DNA from: Plotosus lineatus
Lineage: Eukaryota; Chordata; Actinopteri; Siluriformes; Plotosidae
Direction of reading: 5' to 3'
Assembly: GCA_024760905.1 (NCBI GenBank)
Contig: CM045729.1
Span: 79,577,550 to 79,641,549, forward strand
DNA length: 64,000 nt
Below are positions 52,557 to 63,686 of the stretch, in pieces. The position numbers and the translations under genes were made by a program. The stretch's first letter is position 1, and each line of letters starts with the position of its first letter. Below the pieces are notes generated by a model. It saw only the letters and a program-made list of their open reading frames with translations. It was not told where the DNA came from and searched no databases.

Positions 52557-52902
52557 TGGTCTGGTCTGGTACCTTCCGAGTCGTAGGGCGACTCTTGGCG
52601 ACCTGCCTTGAAAGATAACGCCTTGATTATCATCTTCATGGAGGTTTTCTTGGCAAGGATAGCGCAGTGGTTTTCCATTGTCCTCTGCATGATGCGAACC
52701 TATAGGCAATTTAGAACAGCCAATTATGTACCTACTGTGCATGTTTTTGGACCGTGGGAGGAAACTGGAGTACCCATAAGAAACCCACGCGAGCACGGGG
52801 AGAACATGCAAACTCCACACAGAAACGCCCAGGCCGGGAATCGAACCCAGGCCTACTTGCTGTGAGGCGGACGTGCTAACCACTACGCCACCGTGCCGCC
52901 CA
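52557..52902 (-). mobile_element. SINE-D variant with a different 3' half, 10-bp TSD
   Basis: The minus strand has gggcggcacggtggcgtagt with A box TGGCGTAGTGG and B box GGTTCGATTCC, then the SINE-D landmarks up to ttggctgttctaaattgcct. It then diverges into ggacaatggaaaaccactgc and gtcgccaagagtcgccctac instead of the usual tail. The flanks aaccaactac (52547-52556 and 52903-52912) match. Confidence 0.85.
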
Positions 52903-52912
52903 AACCAACTAC

Positions 52913-55014
52913 ATTCAACAAAAACTTTTGCAAACTAACCCAAACAAAATACACAGTTATGTATTTATTTATCTATCTACGTATTTATTATTTTTTTGTT
53001 TGTTTTTTTGTGTCTAGACTAGAGCACGATGTCTGAGAAAACTGTGATGTGCATGAGCTGACCGAGTCCTGATGATCTTGAGGAATGGCATCAAATCATA
53101 CTGGGCTTGAGGGAACTTGGTAGAATTGTTATGACCACATTGACTTAAAACTTTCAACTGTTAAAAATGTTTGACACCACACATGATAGCGCATGGGATT
53201 TGTAGTTGAGCACAAAGAGCATGATATTCCTTAATAGATTGTAACAGACCTGGATGCATTATTATAGGGGATCTAGATGAACTTAGAAACACGATTCCTT
53301 CAAGTCTCATTTGTTGGATGCACCCTGCCTTGTTTTTAATTCTCAAATCATGCTCCAAGCTTGCTCCATGCTTTTTTTAATTGCACAGATCATGGACATC
53401 ATGCCCCAGTGTAAACCAAGGATAACTGTGACATGACATATTGTAATAAAACCTTGCCATATAGTACTTCTCTTTGTGATGAAGAATGTGAACGCTCTAT
53501 AATCAGATGTGGGTTGCCCCACCCACATCAGCTAAGACTCTGAAACCATGCTTATTGTTTATCTATCTATAACAAGAAGAAGAATTTCAGCAAACCTTCA
53601 GGCACCTCTGATTGAGACCAGCTGTGGACTGGACTGATGTAGCTGGGGTTGAAAAACTGTCAAATTCTTGCTGGCAGCCCTGACGTTTAATTGCATCCAC
53701 GATTTTTGCTCACTTAATGCAAACATGGATATGGGTAGCAGCACTGTACTAAACTGAAAGGTATACAATTACTGCACAATATATAAAATAAAAAAGTTTT
53801 GGAATAATAAAGGGTTTTTTCTTGTTTAATAATGGACGTCATTGAGCCAAGAGCTGTGTGTTGCCCAAATGAACTTATAAAAGAAATATATGGCATTAAG
53901 GGATGCTCAAGGAATCATGCAGATGCAGATCTGTTTCTTTTCTGCCCTTTGGAATAATCCAGTGGTGTGACAATAAAATATTTGTTTGGCATTGCTTTCA
54001 AAGACCATGACTAATACAACACAACAATGCACCCCGAGAAATAATCCGCCTTTCTTTTATTAAAACCGAGTAAAAACGTTTTTTACCAAAGCCTCTGCCA
54101 CAATTTGTTTTCCATTTTTCCTTATTGTTCTACTTTTAGCTATTGAATACAATAAAGCGTATGTATGACTTCCAGACATAACAACCCAATAAATGCTCTC
54201 ATTATTTATATTCGACTCAACAGTGCAGAGTGTGTAATGCATTGCTGTGGCTGCGGTGACCATTTGGTGTGCCCATGCTGTCAGCTCTAAGTGTCGTCTA
54301 GAGGCAGGGGGTAATTGTAGTTCTGTGCGAACAGACCGCATCAGAATGCATGTGATTATCATACAGCTAGCAGGAGGAGGAGGAGGAAGAGACTAGTGGG
54401 GGGGTCCACAGCTCATCCAGCACCTTTGTCACCAGATGGATGGAGAAAAATAGTATGACTTCACATTTGTCCTTCTGGAAATGGGATGTTGGATAGTAAT
54501 TGTTAGTAATTACATGGACAGCATCTTGTTCCCTGACAGATTTCAGTGGGGACAAATGGTTGGTTGTCCTCCAGTAATAGGGCGAGATATTTCAACAGGA
54601 AAAAAAAAAAGAAAAGAAAAAAAATACCCTTACTCCCATTTACATATTTGTATAGAATGTGTTGAACACTCCCAATGATAAAACATATAATTTTGTTAAA
54701 TCACATTGTTCTTATTTACACCGATGTTCCACCAATAATCTCTCAATTTATATTAATTAATAAATCAACCTTTTCTTACACATTGACAGAGTGTTCTGTG
54801 TGAACAGATTCTATTGAATCCTGAATTCAAAACAAATTCAACATGATTCATACATGCTGCCATTCCGGGAATGTCTGATCTCACATCCCAGAAGCTGGCT
54901 CAGTAATATAACATCACCATGCATCATGTGACCACATCGTATGCGTCTCAAATAACAGTATGACAGGTGTGTGCTGATGTAAACTCCACTTAAATCCCTT
55001 TCCAACCCCACACA

Positions 55015-55017
<3 letters not shown>
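52913..55017. other. AT-rich unique sequence, no gene recognised
   Basis: Short unrelated open frames only. An A-rich tract lies at 54600-54625. Confidence 0.5.
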
Positions 55018-55059
<42 letters not shown>

Positions 55060-55304
55060 TATATTCTTCATCCATTCTTTTTCAGGGTGTGAACCATGAA
55101 CAGCTCACTAGCCCATTGCAGGGCCTACTCAGCATGTTTTTGGAAGGAAACTAGAGCACCCTAAGCAAACCAACACAAGCATGGGAGGAACATGCAAACT
55201 CAAAACAGAAATACCCAACCCCCTTTCGTGGTGTCAGGCGGCTGTGCTAACCACTGTATCTAAGTGCCGCTTATTTTATATACAGTGTGTGTGTATATAT
55301 ATAT

Positions 55305-55346
<42 letters not shown>

Positions 55347-55410
55347 CCTTCTGCACGATGCAAACCTACGGGCAATTTAGAACGGCCAATTAACCTACTG
55401 TGCATTATAT

Positions 55411-55483
<73 letters not shown>
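55018..55483 (-). mobile_element. Degraded SINE-D fragments embedded in (CA)n and (AT)n arrays
   Basis: (CA)n at 55018-55057 is followed by a decayed minus-strand SINE-D (55080-55262; gtttgcatgttcctcccatg region). Then come (AT)n at 55302-55345, a second SINE-D piece (55346-55405; gggcaatttagaacggccaa) and (AT)n at 55420-55483. The arrays have split and replaced parts of the SINE. Confidence 0.65.
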
Positions 55484-55486
<3 letters not shown>

Positions 55487-56143
55487 TAAAACCTCCGCTG
55501 ACGAACGCTTAAGCTCACGAGCTTTTCGCCTCAAGATCATTAAATTCGCGAGCATATAGTCTCTGCTGACGAACTAGTTTTCGGTGGACGAACCAAACCA
55601 CGCGGTCGAACAGCGCCACGGTGGCGGCCACGAGAAGCTGACGCACGCTCTCGGCGTCCCTTTTCGTCACCCCCTTTCTTTGAGTGCGGTCGTGGTTTGT
55701 GTTTGATAGACATTTTGGACCTTATTGAGTGTACTTTTGCTATTATGGGACCGAAAAAGACCCCACCACAGGTTGAGTTACCTACAGTCCTTATGGAAGG
55801 TGACTCTCCTTCCAAACAGTAAGTCCCTCCCTCCCTCCTCCTCCCACTCCATTCCATCAAGCCATCAACTACCATCACAAAGGTAAATAAAACGACTTTA
55901 TTATACAGTACAGTTTATTTCTTTAATTACAATACAATAGCACATTTATTATACATAAAATAAGGTATATTTTTGTGTAGTTTTAAGGCTTATTTAATAG
56001 AAAATTGTGTTTTATGGGGACCTGGGAACGGATTATTCTCATTTTAATGGTTTCTTATGGGAAATAAATGTTCGGAAGATGAACTTTTCGCCTTACACAC
56101 ACTTTCTGAGAACCAATTATGTTCGTGAGCAGAGGTATCACTG
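55484..56143 (+). mobile_element. pogo/Tigger-type MITE, TA TSD, nearly identical to 48442-49229
   Basis: The TIRs cagtaaaacctccgctgacg and gtgagcagaggtatcactg are shared with the 48442 element and flanked by TA (55482-55483 and 56144-56145). The coding remnant is ATG at about 55745 (MGPKKTPPQVELPTVLMEG), then a stop after SPSKQ, so transposase start and end codons are fused by a deletion larger than in the other copy. Confidence 0.9.
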
Positions 56144-56153
56144 TATATATTTA

Positions 56154-56396
56154 ACTGGGTTATCAAAGGCGGGCCATGTCTCTCACTGTCTATGGTGAGA
56201 GGTTCATGTAAAAGAACCATTGCTGATTTTTGTAAAGAGTAGCTGCAAAGCCGTCAGCGTGTTTCTGTCCCTTGCTAAAGAGTTGTGACAGGAAGGGCAT
56301 CCGACGTAAAAACCTCTGCCAAATCAAATGTGTGAATCAGATGATTCACTGTGGCGACTCCTGGGAAAGGGAAAAAGCCAAAAGGAAAAGAAGAAG
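56154..56396 (+). mobile_element. SINE-A copy lacking the tRNA-like head
   Basis: It begins inside the core at aactgggttatcaaaggcgg and continues through gacaggaagggcatccgacg and tgattcactgtggcgactcc to a gaaaagaagaag tail. It lies between a Tigger MITE and a MITE fragment. Confidence 0.9.
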
Positions 56397-56486
56397 ATTT
56401 ATTTATTGATACTATATACACAAAAACATGTATGTATACGTCGCTGGGGGTGATTCTACTTCACGGATTTCGATGGTCTTGTGTGT
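56397..56486 (+). mobile_element. CAGGGATCCCTC-family MITE fragment
   Basis: The right-hand part of the MITE is recognisable (atttattgatactatataca, acatgtatgtatacgtcgct, tgattctacttcacggattt). Both TIRs are absent. Confidence 0.6.
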
Positions 56487-56524
56487 GTATACTAGTCCTT
56501 CTCAAAAAATTAGCATATTGTGAT

Positions 56525-56790
56525 GTCTGTCTTCCTTTTGGCTTTTTCCCCTTTACTCGGGAGTCGCCACAGCGAATCATCTGATTCGCACATTTTTTTT
56601 GATTTGGCAGAGGTTTTTACGTCGGATGCCCTTCCTGTCACAACCCTTTTAGCAAGGGACAGAAACACGCTGACGACTTTGCAGCTACTCTTTACGAAAG
56701 TCAGCAATGGTTCTTTTACATGAACCTCTCACCATAGACAGTGAGAGACATGGCCCGCCTTTGATAATCCAGTTAGCTGCACTGGGGGGG
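56525..56790 (-). mobile_element. Headless SINE-A nested in Tc1, perfect 20-bp TSD
   Basis: The insert lies between exact copies of aaaaattagcatattgtgat (56505-56524 and 56791-56810). On the minus strand it starts cccccccagtgcagctaact (core start), runs through the RTE-like tail and ends ggaagacagac. The tRNA-like head is absent, so this is a 5'-truncated retroposition event into Tc1 terminal DNA. Confidence 0.96.
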
Positions 56791-57061
56791 AAAAATTAGC
56801 ATATTGTGATAAAGTTAATTATTTTCTGTAATGTACTGATAAAAATTAAACTTTTCATATATTTTAGATTCATTACACACCAACTGAAATATTTCAGGTC
56901 TTTTATTGTTTTAATACTGATGATTTTGGCATACAGCTCATGAAAACCCAAAATCCCTATCTCAAAAAATTAGCATATTTCATCCGACCAATAAAAAATA
57001 GGGTTTTTAATACAAAAAAAGTCAACCTTCAAATAATTATGTTCAGTTCTGCACTCAATAC

Positions 57062-57975
57062 TTGGTCGAGAATCCTTTTGCAGAAATGACTGCTTCAATC
57101 CGGGCGTGGCATGGAGGCAATCAGCCTGTGGCACTGCTGAGGTGTTATGGAGGCCCAGGATGCTTCGATAGCGGCCTTAAGCTCATCCACAGTGTTGGAT
57201 CTGGTATCTCTCAACTTTCTCTTCACAATATCCCACAGATTCTCTATGGGGTTCAGGTCAGGAGAGTTGGCAGGCCAATTGAGCACAGTAATACCATGGT
57301 CAGTAAACCATTTAGCAGTGGTTTTGGCACTGTGAGCAGGTGCCAGGTGGTGCTGAAAAATGAAATCTTCATCTCCATAAAGCTTTTCAGCAGATGGAAG
57401 CATGAAGTGCTCCAAAATCTCCTGATAGCTAGCTGCATTGACCCCGCCCTTGATAAAACACAGTGGACCAACACCAGCAGCTGACATGGCACCCCAGACC
57501 ATCACGGACTGTGGGTACTTGACACTGGACTTCCTCCAGACTCTGGCACCTTGATTTCCGAATGACATGCAAAATTTGTTTTCATCTGAAAAAAAGTGCT
57601 TTGGACCACTGAGCAACAGTCCAGTGCTGCTTCTCTGTAGCCCAGGTCAGCCGCTTCTGCCGCTGTTTCTGGTACAAAAGTGGCTTGACCTGGGGAATGT
57701 GGCACCTGTAGCCCAGTCCACTGCTTCCACAGGTCCCCCAAGGTCTGGAATCGGCCCTTCTCCACAATCTTCCTCAGGGTCCGGTCACCTCTTCTGGTTG
57801 TGCAGCGTTTTCTGCCACACTTTTTCCTTCCCACAGACGTCCCACTGAGGTGGCTTGATACAGCCCTCTGGGAACAGCCTATTCGCTCAGAGATTTCTTT
57901 CTGTATCTTCCCCTCTTGCTTGAGGGTGTCAATGATGGCCTTGTGGACAGCAGTCAGGTTGGCAGTCTTACCCAT
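57062..57975 (-). pseudogene. Tc1-like DDE transposase, full span, frameshifted, catalytic D lost
   Basis: The start at 57975 (MGKTANLTAVHKAIIDTLKQ) leads through the first HTH (KEISERIGCSQRAVSSHLSG), the GRKRCTTRRGDR linker and the second subdomain to DLWKQWTG, where about 17 codons are missing. A second frame holds LGYRCHIPQVKPLLYQKQRQ. The C-terminal frame (57095-57616) has HFFSDENKFCMSFGNQGARV with the first D, then QHHLAPAHSAKTTAKWF, where the second catalytic Asp is His (codon at 57347-57349; the 25734 copy keeps QHD). The third acid is in NSPDLNPIENLWDIV. A further frameshift after SMPR ends it early. It is dead through several lesions. Confidence 0.93.
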
Positions 57976-58306
57976 GATTGCGGTTTTGAGTAATGAACCA
58001 GGCTGGGAGTTTTTAAAAGCCTCAGGAATCTTTTGCAGGTGTTTAGAGTTAATTGGTTGATTCAGATGATTAGGTTAATAGCTCGTTTAGACTACCTGAA
58101 CATGATATGCTAATTTTTTGAGATAGGAATTTTGGGTTTTCATGAGCTGTATGCCAAAATCATCAGTATTAAAACAATAAAAGACCTGAAATATTTCAGT
58201 TGGTGTGCAATGAATCTAAAATATATGAAAGTTTAATTTTTATCAGTACATTACAGAAAATAATGAAGTTTTTCACAATATGCAAATTTTTTGAGAAGGA
58301 CTAGTG

Positions 58307-58308
58307 TG

Positions 58309-58380
<72 letters not shown>
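58307..58380. repeat. (AT)n(GT)n compound microsatellite
   Basis: About 11 AT units then about 23 GT units separate the Tc1 from the next MITE. Confidence 0.93.
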
Positions 58381-58863
58381 CAGGGATCCCTCACTTTCCG
58401 TGCTTAATTGGAACCGAGATCCCCGGGACCACCGAATTCCATGAAATAGGATCACCCCCCCCCCCCTCCGACTGACGTATACATACATGTATATGTGTAT
58501 ATAATATCAATAAACACATATTCAATGATATTAAAGCTCATAATAACAATTAAACATTAAAAAATAATGCATCAGATGTAAATGTAATATAAATACACAC
58601 ACATACAGACGCATCCGCAACTGCATGCAGATGTGCGTGCACACCCCCACATACGCACCTCATAAAGATGTAAGTAATTTTGATGGGAGGTCTTGGGGTT
58701 TTTTTGTTTTGTGTTTTTTGCATAATTTTTTGCATAATTGTTTATGTTTTTTACATAATTGAAATTGCTTTGCGACATTTTCCTTAACTTTTGTGGGTAT
58801 TCTTTCTTAATTTCATTATTATTATTTTTTACCACATGAATTGAAGAGCGAAGTAGCAAGGGA

Positions 58864-58867
<4 letters not shown>
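58381..58867 (-). mobile_element. TA-type MITE (CAGGGATCCCTC family), nearly complete
   Basis: Left TIR cagggatccctcactttccg preceded by TA (58379-58380); right end gcgaagtagcaagggatctg. The orientation is as in 17086-17544. The right TA is lost in a (GT)n(AT)n tract (58868-58940). Confidence 0.85.

Positions 58868-58940
<73 letters not shown>
58868..58940. repeat. (GT)n(AT)n compound microsatellite at RTE 3' end
   Basis: About 20 GT units then about 15 AT units run directly into the RTE (GAA)n tail. Confidence 0.93.
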
Positions 58941-58942
<2 letters not shown>

Positions 58943-61900
58943 TCTTCTTCTTTTCCTTTCGGCTTTTCCCTTCAGGGGTCGCCACAGCGAATCATCTGCC
59001 TCCATCTCACCCTATCCTTTGCATCTTCTTCTCTTACACCAACGACCTTCATGTCCTCCTTTACCACATCCATGAATCGTCTCTTTGGTCTTCCTCTAGG
59101 CCTTTTGCCTGGTAGTTCCAGCCTCAGCATCCTATTACCAATATACTCACTATCCCTCCTCTGTACATGTCCAAACCATCTCAATCTAGCCTCTCTGACT
59201 TTGTCTCCAAAACGTCTTACATGTGCTGTCCCTCTGACGTACTCATTCCTAATCCTATCCATCCTCGTTACTCCCAAAGAGAACCTCAACATTTTCATCT
59301 CTGCTACCTCCAACTCTGCCTCCTGTCTTTTCCCCAGGGCCACTGTTTCTAACCCATACAGCATCGTTGGCCTCAACACCGCTTTTGTACACTTTTCCTT
59401 TCATTTTTGCCGATACCCTCCTATCACACATCACACCGGACACTTTTCTCCAACCATTCCAACCTGCCTGCACGCGCTTCTTGACCTCTTTTCCACACTC
59501 GCCATTGCTCTGGATTGTTGAGCCTAAGTACTTAAAATCCTCCACCTTTCTTATCTCTGCTCCCTGTAATCTCACCGTTCCTCTTTGGTCCTTGGTATTC
59601 ATGCACATGTACTCTGTCTTACTGAGGCTAATCTTCATTCCCCTCCTTTCCAGGGCATACCTCCACCTCTCTAGATTTTCCTGCACTTGTTCTCTGCTCT
59701 CACTACAGATTACAATGTCATCTGCAAACATCATAGTCCATGGGGAATCTTGTCTAACCTCGTCTGTCAGCCTGTCCATCACCATAGCGAACAAGAAGGG
59801 GCTGAGAGCTGACCCTTGATGCAGTCCCACCTCCACCTTGAACTCTTCTGTCACACCGACAGCACACCTCACCACTGTCTTACATCTCTCATACATGTCC
59901 TGCACCACTCTAACATACTTCTCTGTCACTCCAGACTTCCTCATGCAATACCACAGTTCTTCTCTCGGCACCCTGTCATATGCTTTCTCCAGATCCACAA
60001 AGGCACAATGCAGCTCCGTCTGACCTTCTCTGTACTTCTCCATTAACATCCTCAAGGCAAACACTGCATCTGTGGTGCTCTTTCTGGGCATGAAACCAAA
60101 CTGTTGTTCACAAATGCTGACTTCTGCCCTTAGTCTAGCTTCCACTATTCTTTCCCATAACTTCATCGTATGGCTCATCAACTTTATCCCTCTGTAGTTG
60201 CCACAACTCTGCACGTCTCCCTTGTTCTTAAAAATGGGCACCAGCACACTTCTCCTCCATTCCTCTGGCATCCTCTCACTCTCTAAGACCTTGTTAAATG
60301 TTCTTGTCAGAAAATCTACTGCTACCTCTCCTAGACACTTCCATACCTCCACCGGTATGTCATCTGGACCAACTGCCTTTCCATTCTTCATCCTCTTCAA
60401 TGCCCTCCTCACTTCACCCTTACTAATCTTTGCTACTTCCTGGTCCTCAACAGTCACCTCTTCTACTCTTTTTCTCTCTCATTTTCCTCATTCATCAGCT
60501 CTTCAAAGTACTCTTTCCATCTTCCCAGCACACTTCTGTCATCAGTCAATACATTTCCCTCTCTGTCCTTTATCAATCTAACTTGCTGCACGTCCTTCCC
60601 ATCTCTATTTCTCTGCTGTGCCAACCTGTATAAATCATTTTCTCCCTCCTTACTTTCCAGCCGAGCATACAAGTCATCAAACGCACTCTGTTTGGCCTTT
60701 GACACTGCTACCTTTGCCTTACGCTGTGTCTCCCTGTACTCCTGTTTACTCTCTTCGGTTTTCTCAATGTCCCACTTCTTCTTAGCTAATCTCTTCCTTT
60801 GTACACAGTCCTGCACTTCCTCATTCCACCACCAAGTCTCCTTATCTACTTTCCTTCCAGATGACACACCAAATATTCTCCTACCTGTCTCCCTGATCAC
60901 ATTCGCTGTAGTTGTCCAGTCATCTGGAAGCACTTCCTGACCACCCAAAGTCTGTTTCAACTCCTCCTTGAAGACAACCCGACACTCTTCCTTTTTCAAC
61001 TTCCACCACTTTGTCTTCTGCTCTGCCTTTGCCTTCTTCACCTTCCTCACCATCAGCATCATCCTGCACACCACCATCCTATGCTGTTTGGCAACACTCT
61101 CACCCGCTACTACTTTGCAGTCACTGACTTCCTTTAAATTACATCGCCTGCACAAGATGTAGTCTACCTGTGTGCTCCTACCTCCGCTTTTATAAGTCAC
61201 CCTATGTTCCTCTCTCTTCTGGAAGAAAGTATTCACCACAGCCATTTCCATCCTTTTTGCAAAATCTACCAACATCTGTCCTTCATGCGTTCCTGTCCTG
61301 GATACCAAACCTACCCATCACTTCCTCGTCCCCTCTGTTTCCTGCACCAACATGTCCATTGAAGTCTGCCCCAATGACCACTCTTTCACCTCTGGGGTAC
61401 TCTGCATCACTTCATCTAACTCCCTCCAGAATCTCTCCTTCTCTTCTCGCTCACATCCTGTCTGTGGGGCATAAGCACTAACAACATTGACCATCACACC
61501 TTTAATTTCTAACTTGAGACTCATCACTCTGTCTGACACTCTTTTCACTTCTAGAACATTCCTGGCAAACTCCTCCTTCAAGATGACTCCGACTCCATTT
61601 CTCTTCCCATCCACACCGTGATAAAACAGCTTAAACCCTGCTCCTATGCTTCTAGCCTTGCGACCTTTCCACCTGGTCTCCTGAACACACAGTATGTCCA
61701 CCTTCCTCCTCTGCATCATGTCAGCCAGCTCTCTACCTTTTCCTGTCATAGTTCCAATATTCAAAGTCCCTACTTTCAGTCCTAGACTCATGCATTTCCT
61801 CTTCTCTCTCTGGCAACGGACACGCCTCCCGCCTCTCCTTCTTCGACGTCTTCGACCAACAGTAGTCCAATTTCCATCAGCACCCTGTTGGTTGACGGCA

Positions 61901-62087
61901 CTGATGGCGGTCGTTGTTAACCCGGGCCTCGACCGATCCGGTATGTCATTCTTTCTTGTGATTCGCATAGTTTATTTGGCATTTGTTTTACGCCGGATGC
62001 CCTTCCTGACGCAACCCTCTGCATTTATCCGGGCTTGGGACCGGCGTGAGGGAGAGACACTGGTTTGTGCCCCTCCCTCACGGCTGC

Positions 62088-62090
<3 letters not shown>
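58941..62090 (-). mobile_element. RTE-clade LINE copy F, full length (3,150 bp), inserted in an (AT)n tract
   Basis: On the minus strand the 5' end is aatgcagccgtgagggaggg (62090 leftward) and the 3' end is gccgaaaggaaaagaagaag (58941). Both termini agree with copy B, whose ends are fixed by a TSD. (AT)n lies on both sides (58909-58940 and 62091-62122), so the element sits inside one AT array. This is the reference copy for the family in this window. Confidence 0.95.
58966..61968 (-). pseudogene. RTE polyprotein, copy F: endonuclease, RT and C-terminal domain with about four frameshifts
   Basis: The N-terminal basic segment (TVGRRRRRRRGGRRVRCQRE) precedes the AP-type endonuclease: LKVGTLNIGTMTGKGRELAD, VDILCVQETRWKG, GVGVILKEEFARNVLEVKRV and NVVSAYAPQTG. 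The frame is lost near 61390 and regained near 61290. The linker follows (TYKSGGRSTQVDYILCRRCN, EVLPDDWTTTANVIRETGRR). A frameshift near 60470 leads to the RT (VGPDDIPVEVWKCLGEVAVD, NYRGIKLMSHTMKLWERIVE, VDLEKAYDRVPREELWYCMR, GLHQGSALSPFLFAMVMDRL), with catalytic FADD intact at 59717-59728. A 1-nt insertion near 59385 (tacaaaagcgg for tacaagacgg) precedes the C-terminal part (RWFGHVQRRDSEYIGNRMLR). All catalytic motifs survive but the reading frame does not. Confidence 0.95.

Positions 62091-62122
<32 letters not shown>
62091..62122. repeat. (AT)n microsatellite at RTE 5' end
   Basis: About 16 AT units, the other half of the array interrupted by RTE copy F. Confidence 0.93.
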
Positions 62123-62126
<4 letters not shown>

Positions 62127-62862
62127 CCCAGTGACCACACAAACCACTTATTTTCTGATAATAATTCTCTGTGTCATTTTTTTCACTTGTGCAATAAATG
62201 TCACTTGCACTGGCACACTTTCCAGATCACAGCCTCAAGGTGACGGTTTCCCAGCATTATAATGAGCCGGTGGCATTTAGAGTGTTGGGACTGTATTTCC
62301 ATTTAGAATAGCTCTGAGCTTGGCAGCTCAGCTCCTTTACTTTTCCATCAAAGAATAAAACTGTGATTATTTCTGTCCTGCATACATAATCATTCTTTTT
62401 AAAGGCAGTTTTCATACAACAAGATTCATCGATGCTTTTGTTGCCTCACAACACACTTGAGCAAACATGGGGAACAAACATGTTCATTGTTTTTTCGTGA
62501 ACATGGCTCAGTAATAGCTCGGTATGCTAAATATACACTACACCCAGCTGACTGAGAGTGCGATCATTTCTAAAGTGATCATTAGAAGTTAGAAAATGCA
62601 AAGGGAAATAGCCTTGTTTCATTTATTTACATTCTCTCGTAATAAAACAGAAAAGCGCAGACTTGGTCAGAACAATCTGAACCGTCTTGTGATTATGGAC
62701 TTGCATGTGAACACGTTATGGACAGACTAGTTGCAGTTGGGGCTGCGGTTCGGCATGTATCCCACCTCAGTCTAACACTAAAAACAAACTTGTGCCGATT
62801 TTACACCAGATTTGAAACAATGGTTTGGTTTTAATTTGTAGATAAAGTGATGCAGTGCTCAG
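62123..62862. other. Repeat-free sequence, no gene recognised
   Basis: It has none of the window's repeats. Balanced composition with motifs such as cagctcagctcc and gtgattatttctgtcctgca makes a conserved noncoding element possible but unproven. Confidence 0.4.
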
Positions 62863-62873
62863 GGAATATAATC

Positions 62874-63169
62874 CATTCTCTGGAACATTTAAATTCGAAT
62901 TAGGGTTCCAGGGAGGCTGGTGTCCAACCCAACCAAGTCCTGGTGAGAGCAGACTACACCCTGGACAGCTCTCTAGGCCATTGCAGGGCAGAAACACACT
63001 GATGGCTATGCAGCTACTCTTGTTGAAAGTCAGCGATGGTTCTTTTACATGAACCTCACACCATGGACAGTGAGAGACATGGCCAGCCTTTGATACCCCA
63101 GTGAGGCTTGAACCCCCAACCTTGGGATCAGTGATTCCGTTTCTTTACCCTCAGGCCACCACTGTCCGT
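62874..63169 (-). mobile_element. SINE-B copy with internal deletion, 11-bp TSD
   Basis: Head, B box GGTTCAAGCCT, core and tail are present on the minus strand, but about 40 bp between the head and core (the ctccacaaggttgtcactgt segment) is deleted. The flanks ggaatataatc at 62863-62873 and 63170-63180 match. Confidence 0.88.
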
Positions 63170-63399
63170 GGAATATAATCTTCTTTGGAATTTTCAAAGC
63201 CTCTTTAGTTTACAGGCTCATAAAATGTCAATTTGTTGCACAGCAGCAAAGGCAATCGTAATCACACTACAAATGTTGTTTTTTTTCCCATTGCTTTATA
63301 TTTCTTCACGTCACTTGTAAACTGTTGCAAAACAGTACTGGAACGCCCAAGTTCATTACTCATGACGCACTAAATATTTTCTATATTGTAAATAAGCAC

Positions 63400-63655
63400 T
63401 CACGCTCACTCATTTGTTGAGTCACCTATTAGGGTCACAGGAAGGCTGGAGCCTATCTCCGCCGACACAGAACAGCCTTCCTTACCATTGCAGGGCCAAC
63501 ACATGTACAAACATTCTCACCCAGGTAACTGTTGTACCCAGAGGAAACTCACATAAACATGGCGAGGACACAAAGAAACGTTCACAAAGAAAGGCCTGAA
63601 CACAGGACATGAATCCAGATCAGTCTGTGAGGCAGACATGCAAGCCACTATGTAA
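63400..63655 (-). mobile_element. SINE-D copy, diverged
   Basis: Minus-strand head catagtggcttgcatgtctg, gtttatgtgagtttcctctg and gttggccctgcaatggtaag are recognisable, with the ccctaataggtgactcaac end replacing the usual tail. Confidence 0.65.
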
Positions 63656-63686
63656 GCTTTCCTTTTTTTATTTCAGTAAAACAGTA

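Larger units (their letters stand above)
56491..58306 (-). mobile_element. Tc1-like transposon, both TIRs, with nested SINE-A
   Basis: TIRs: left actagtccttctcaaaaaat, continuing tagcatattg; right (complement) cactagtccttctcaaaaaa, continuing tttgcatattg. A second internal copy of ctcaaaaaattagcatatt lies on each side (about 56962 and 58105), giving the double-repeat ends seen in many Tc1 elements. Without the SINE it is about 1.53 kb, typical for Tc1. Confidence 0.93.
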
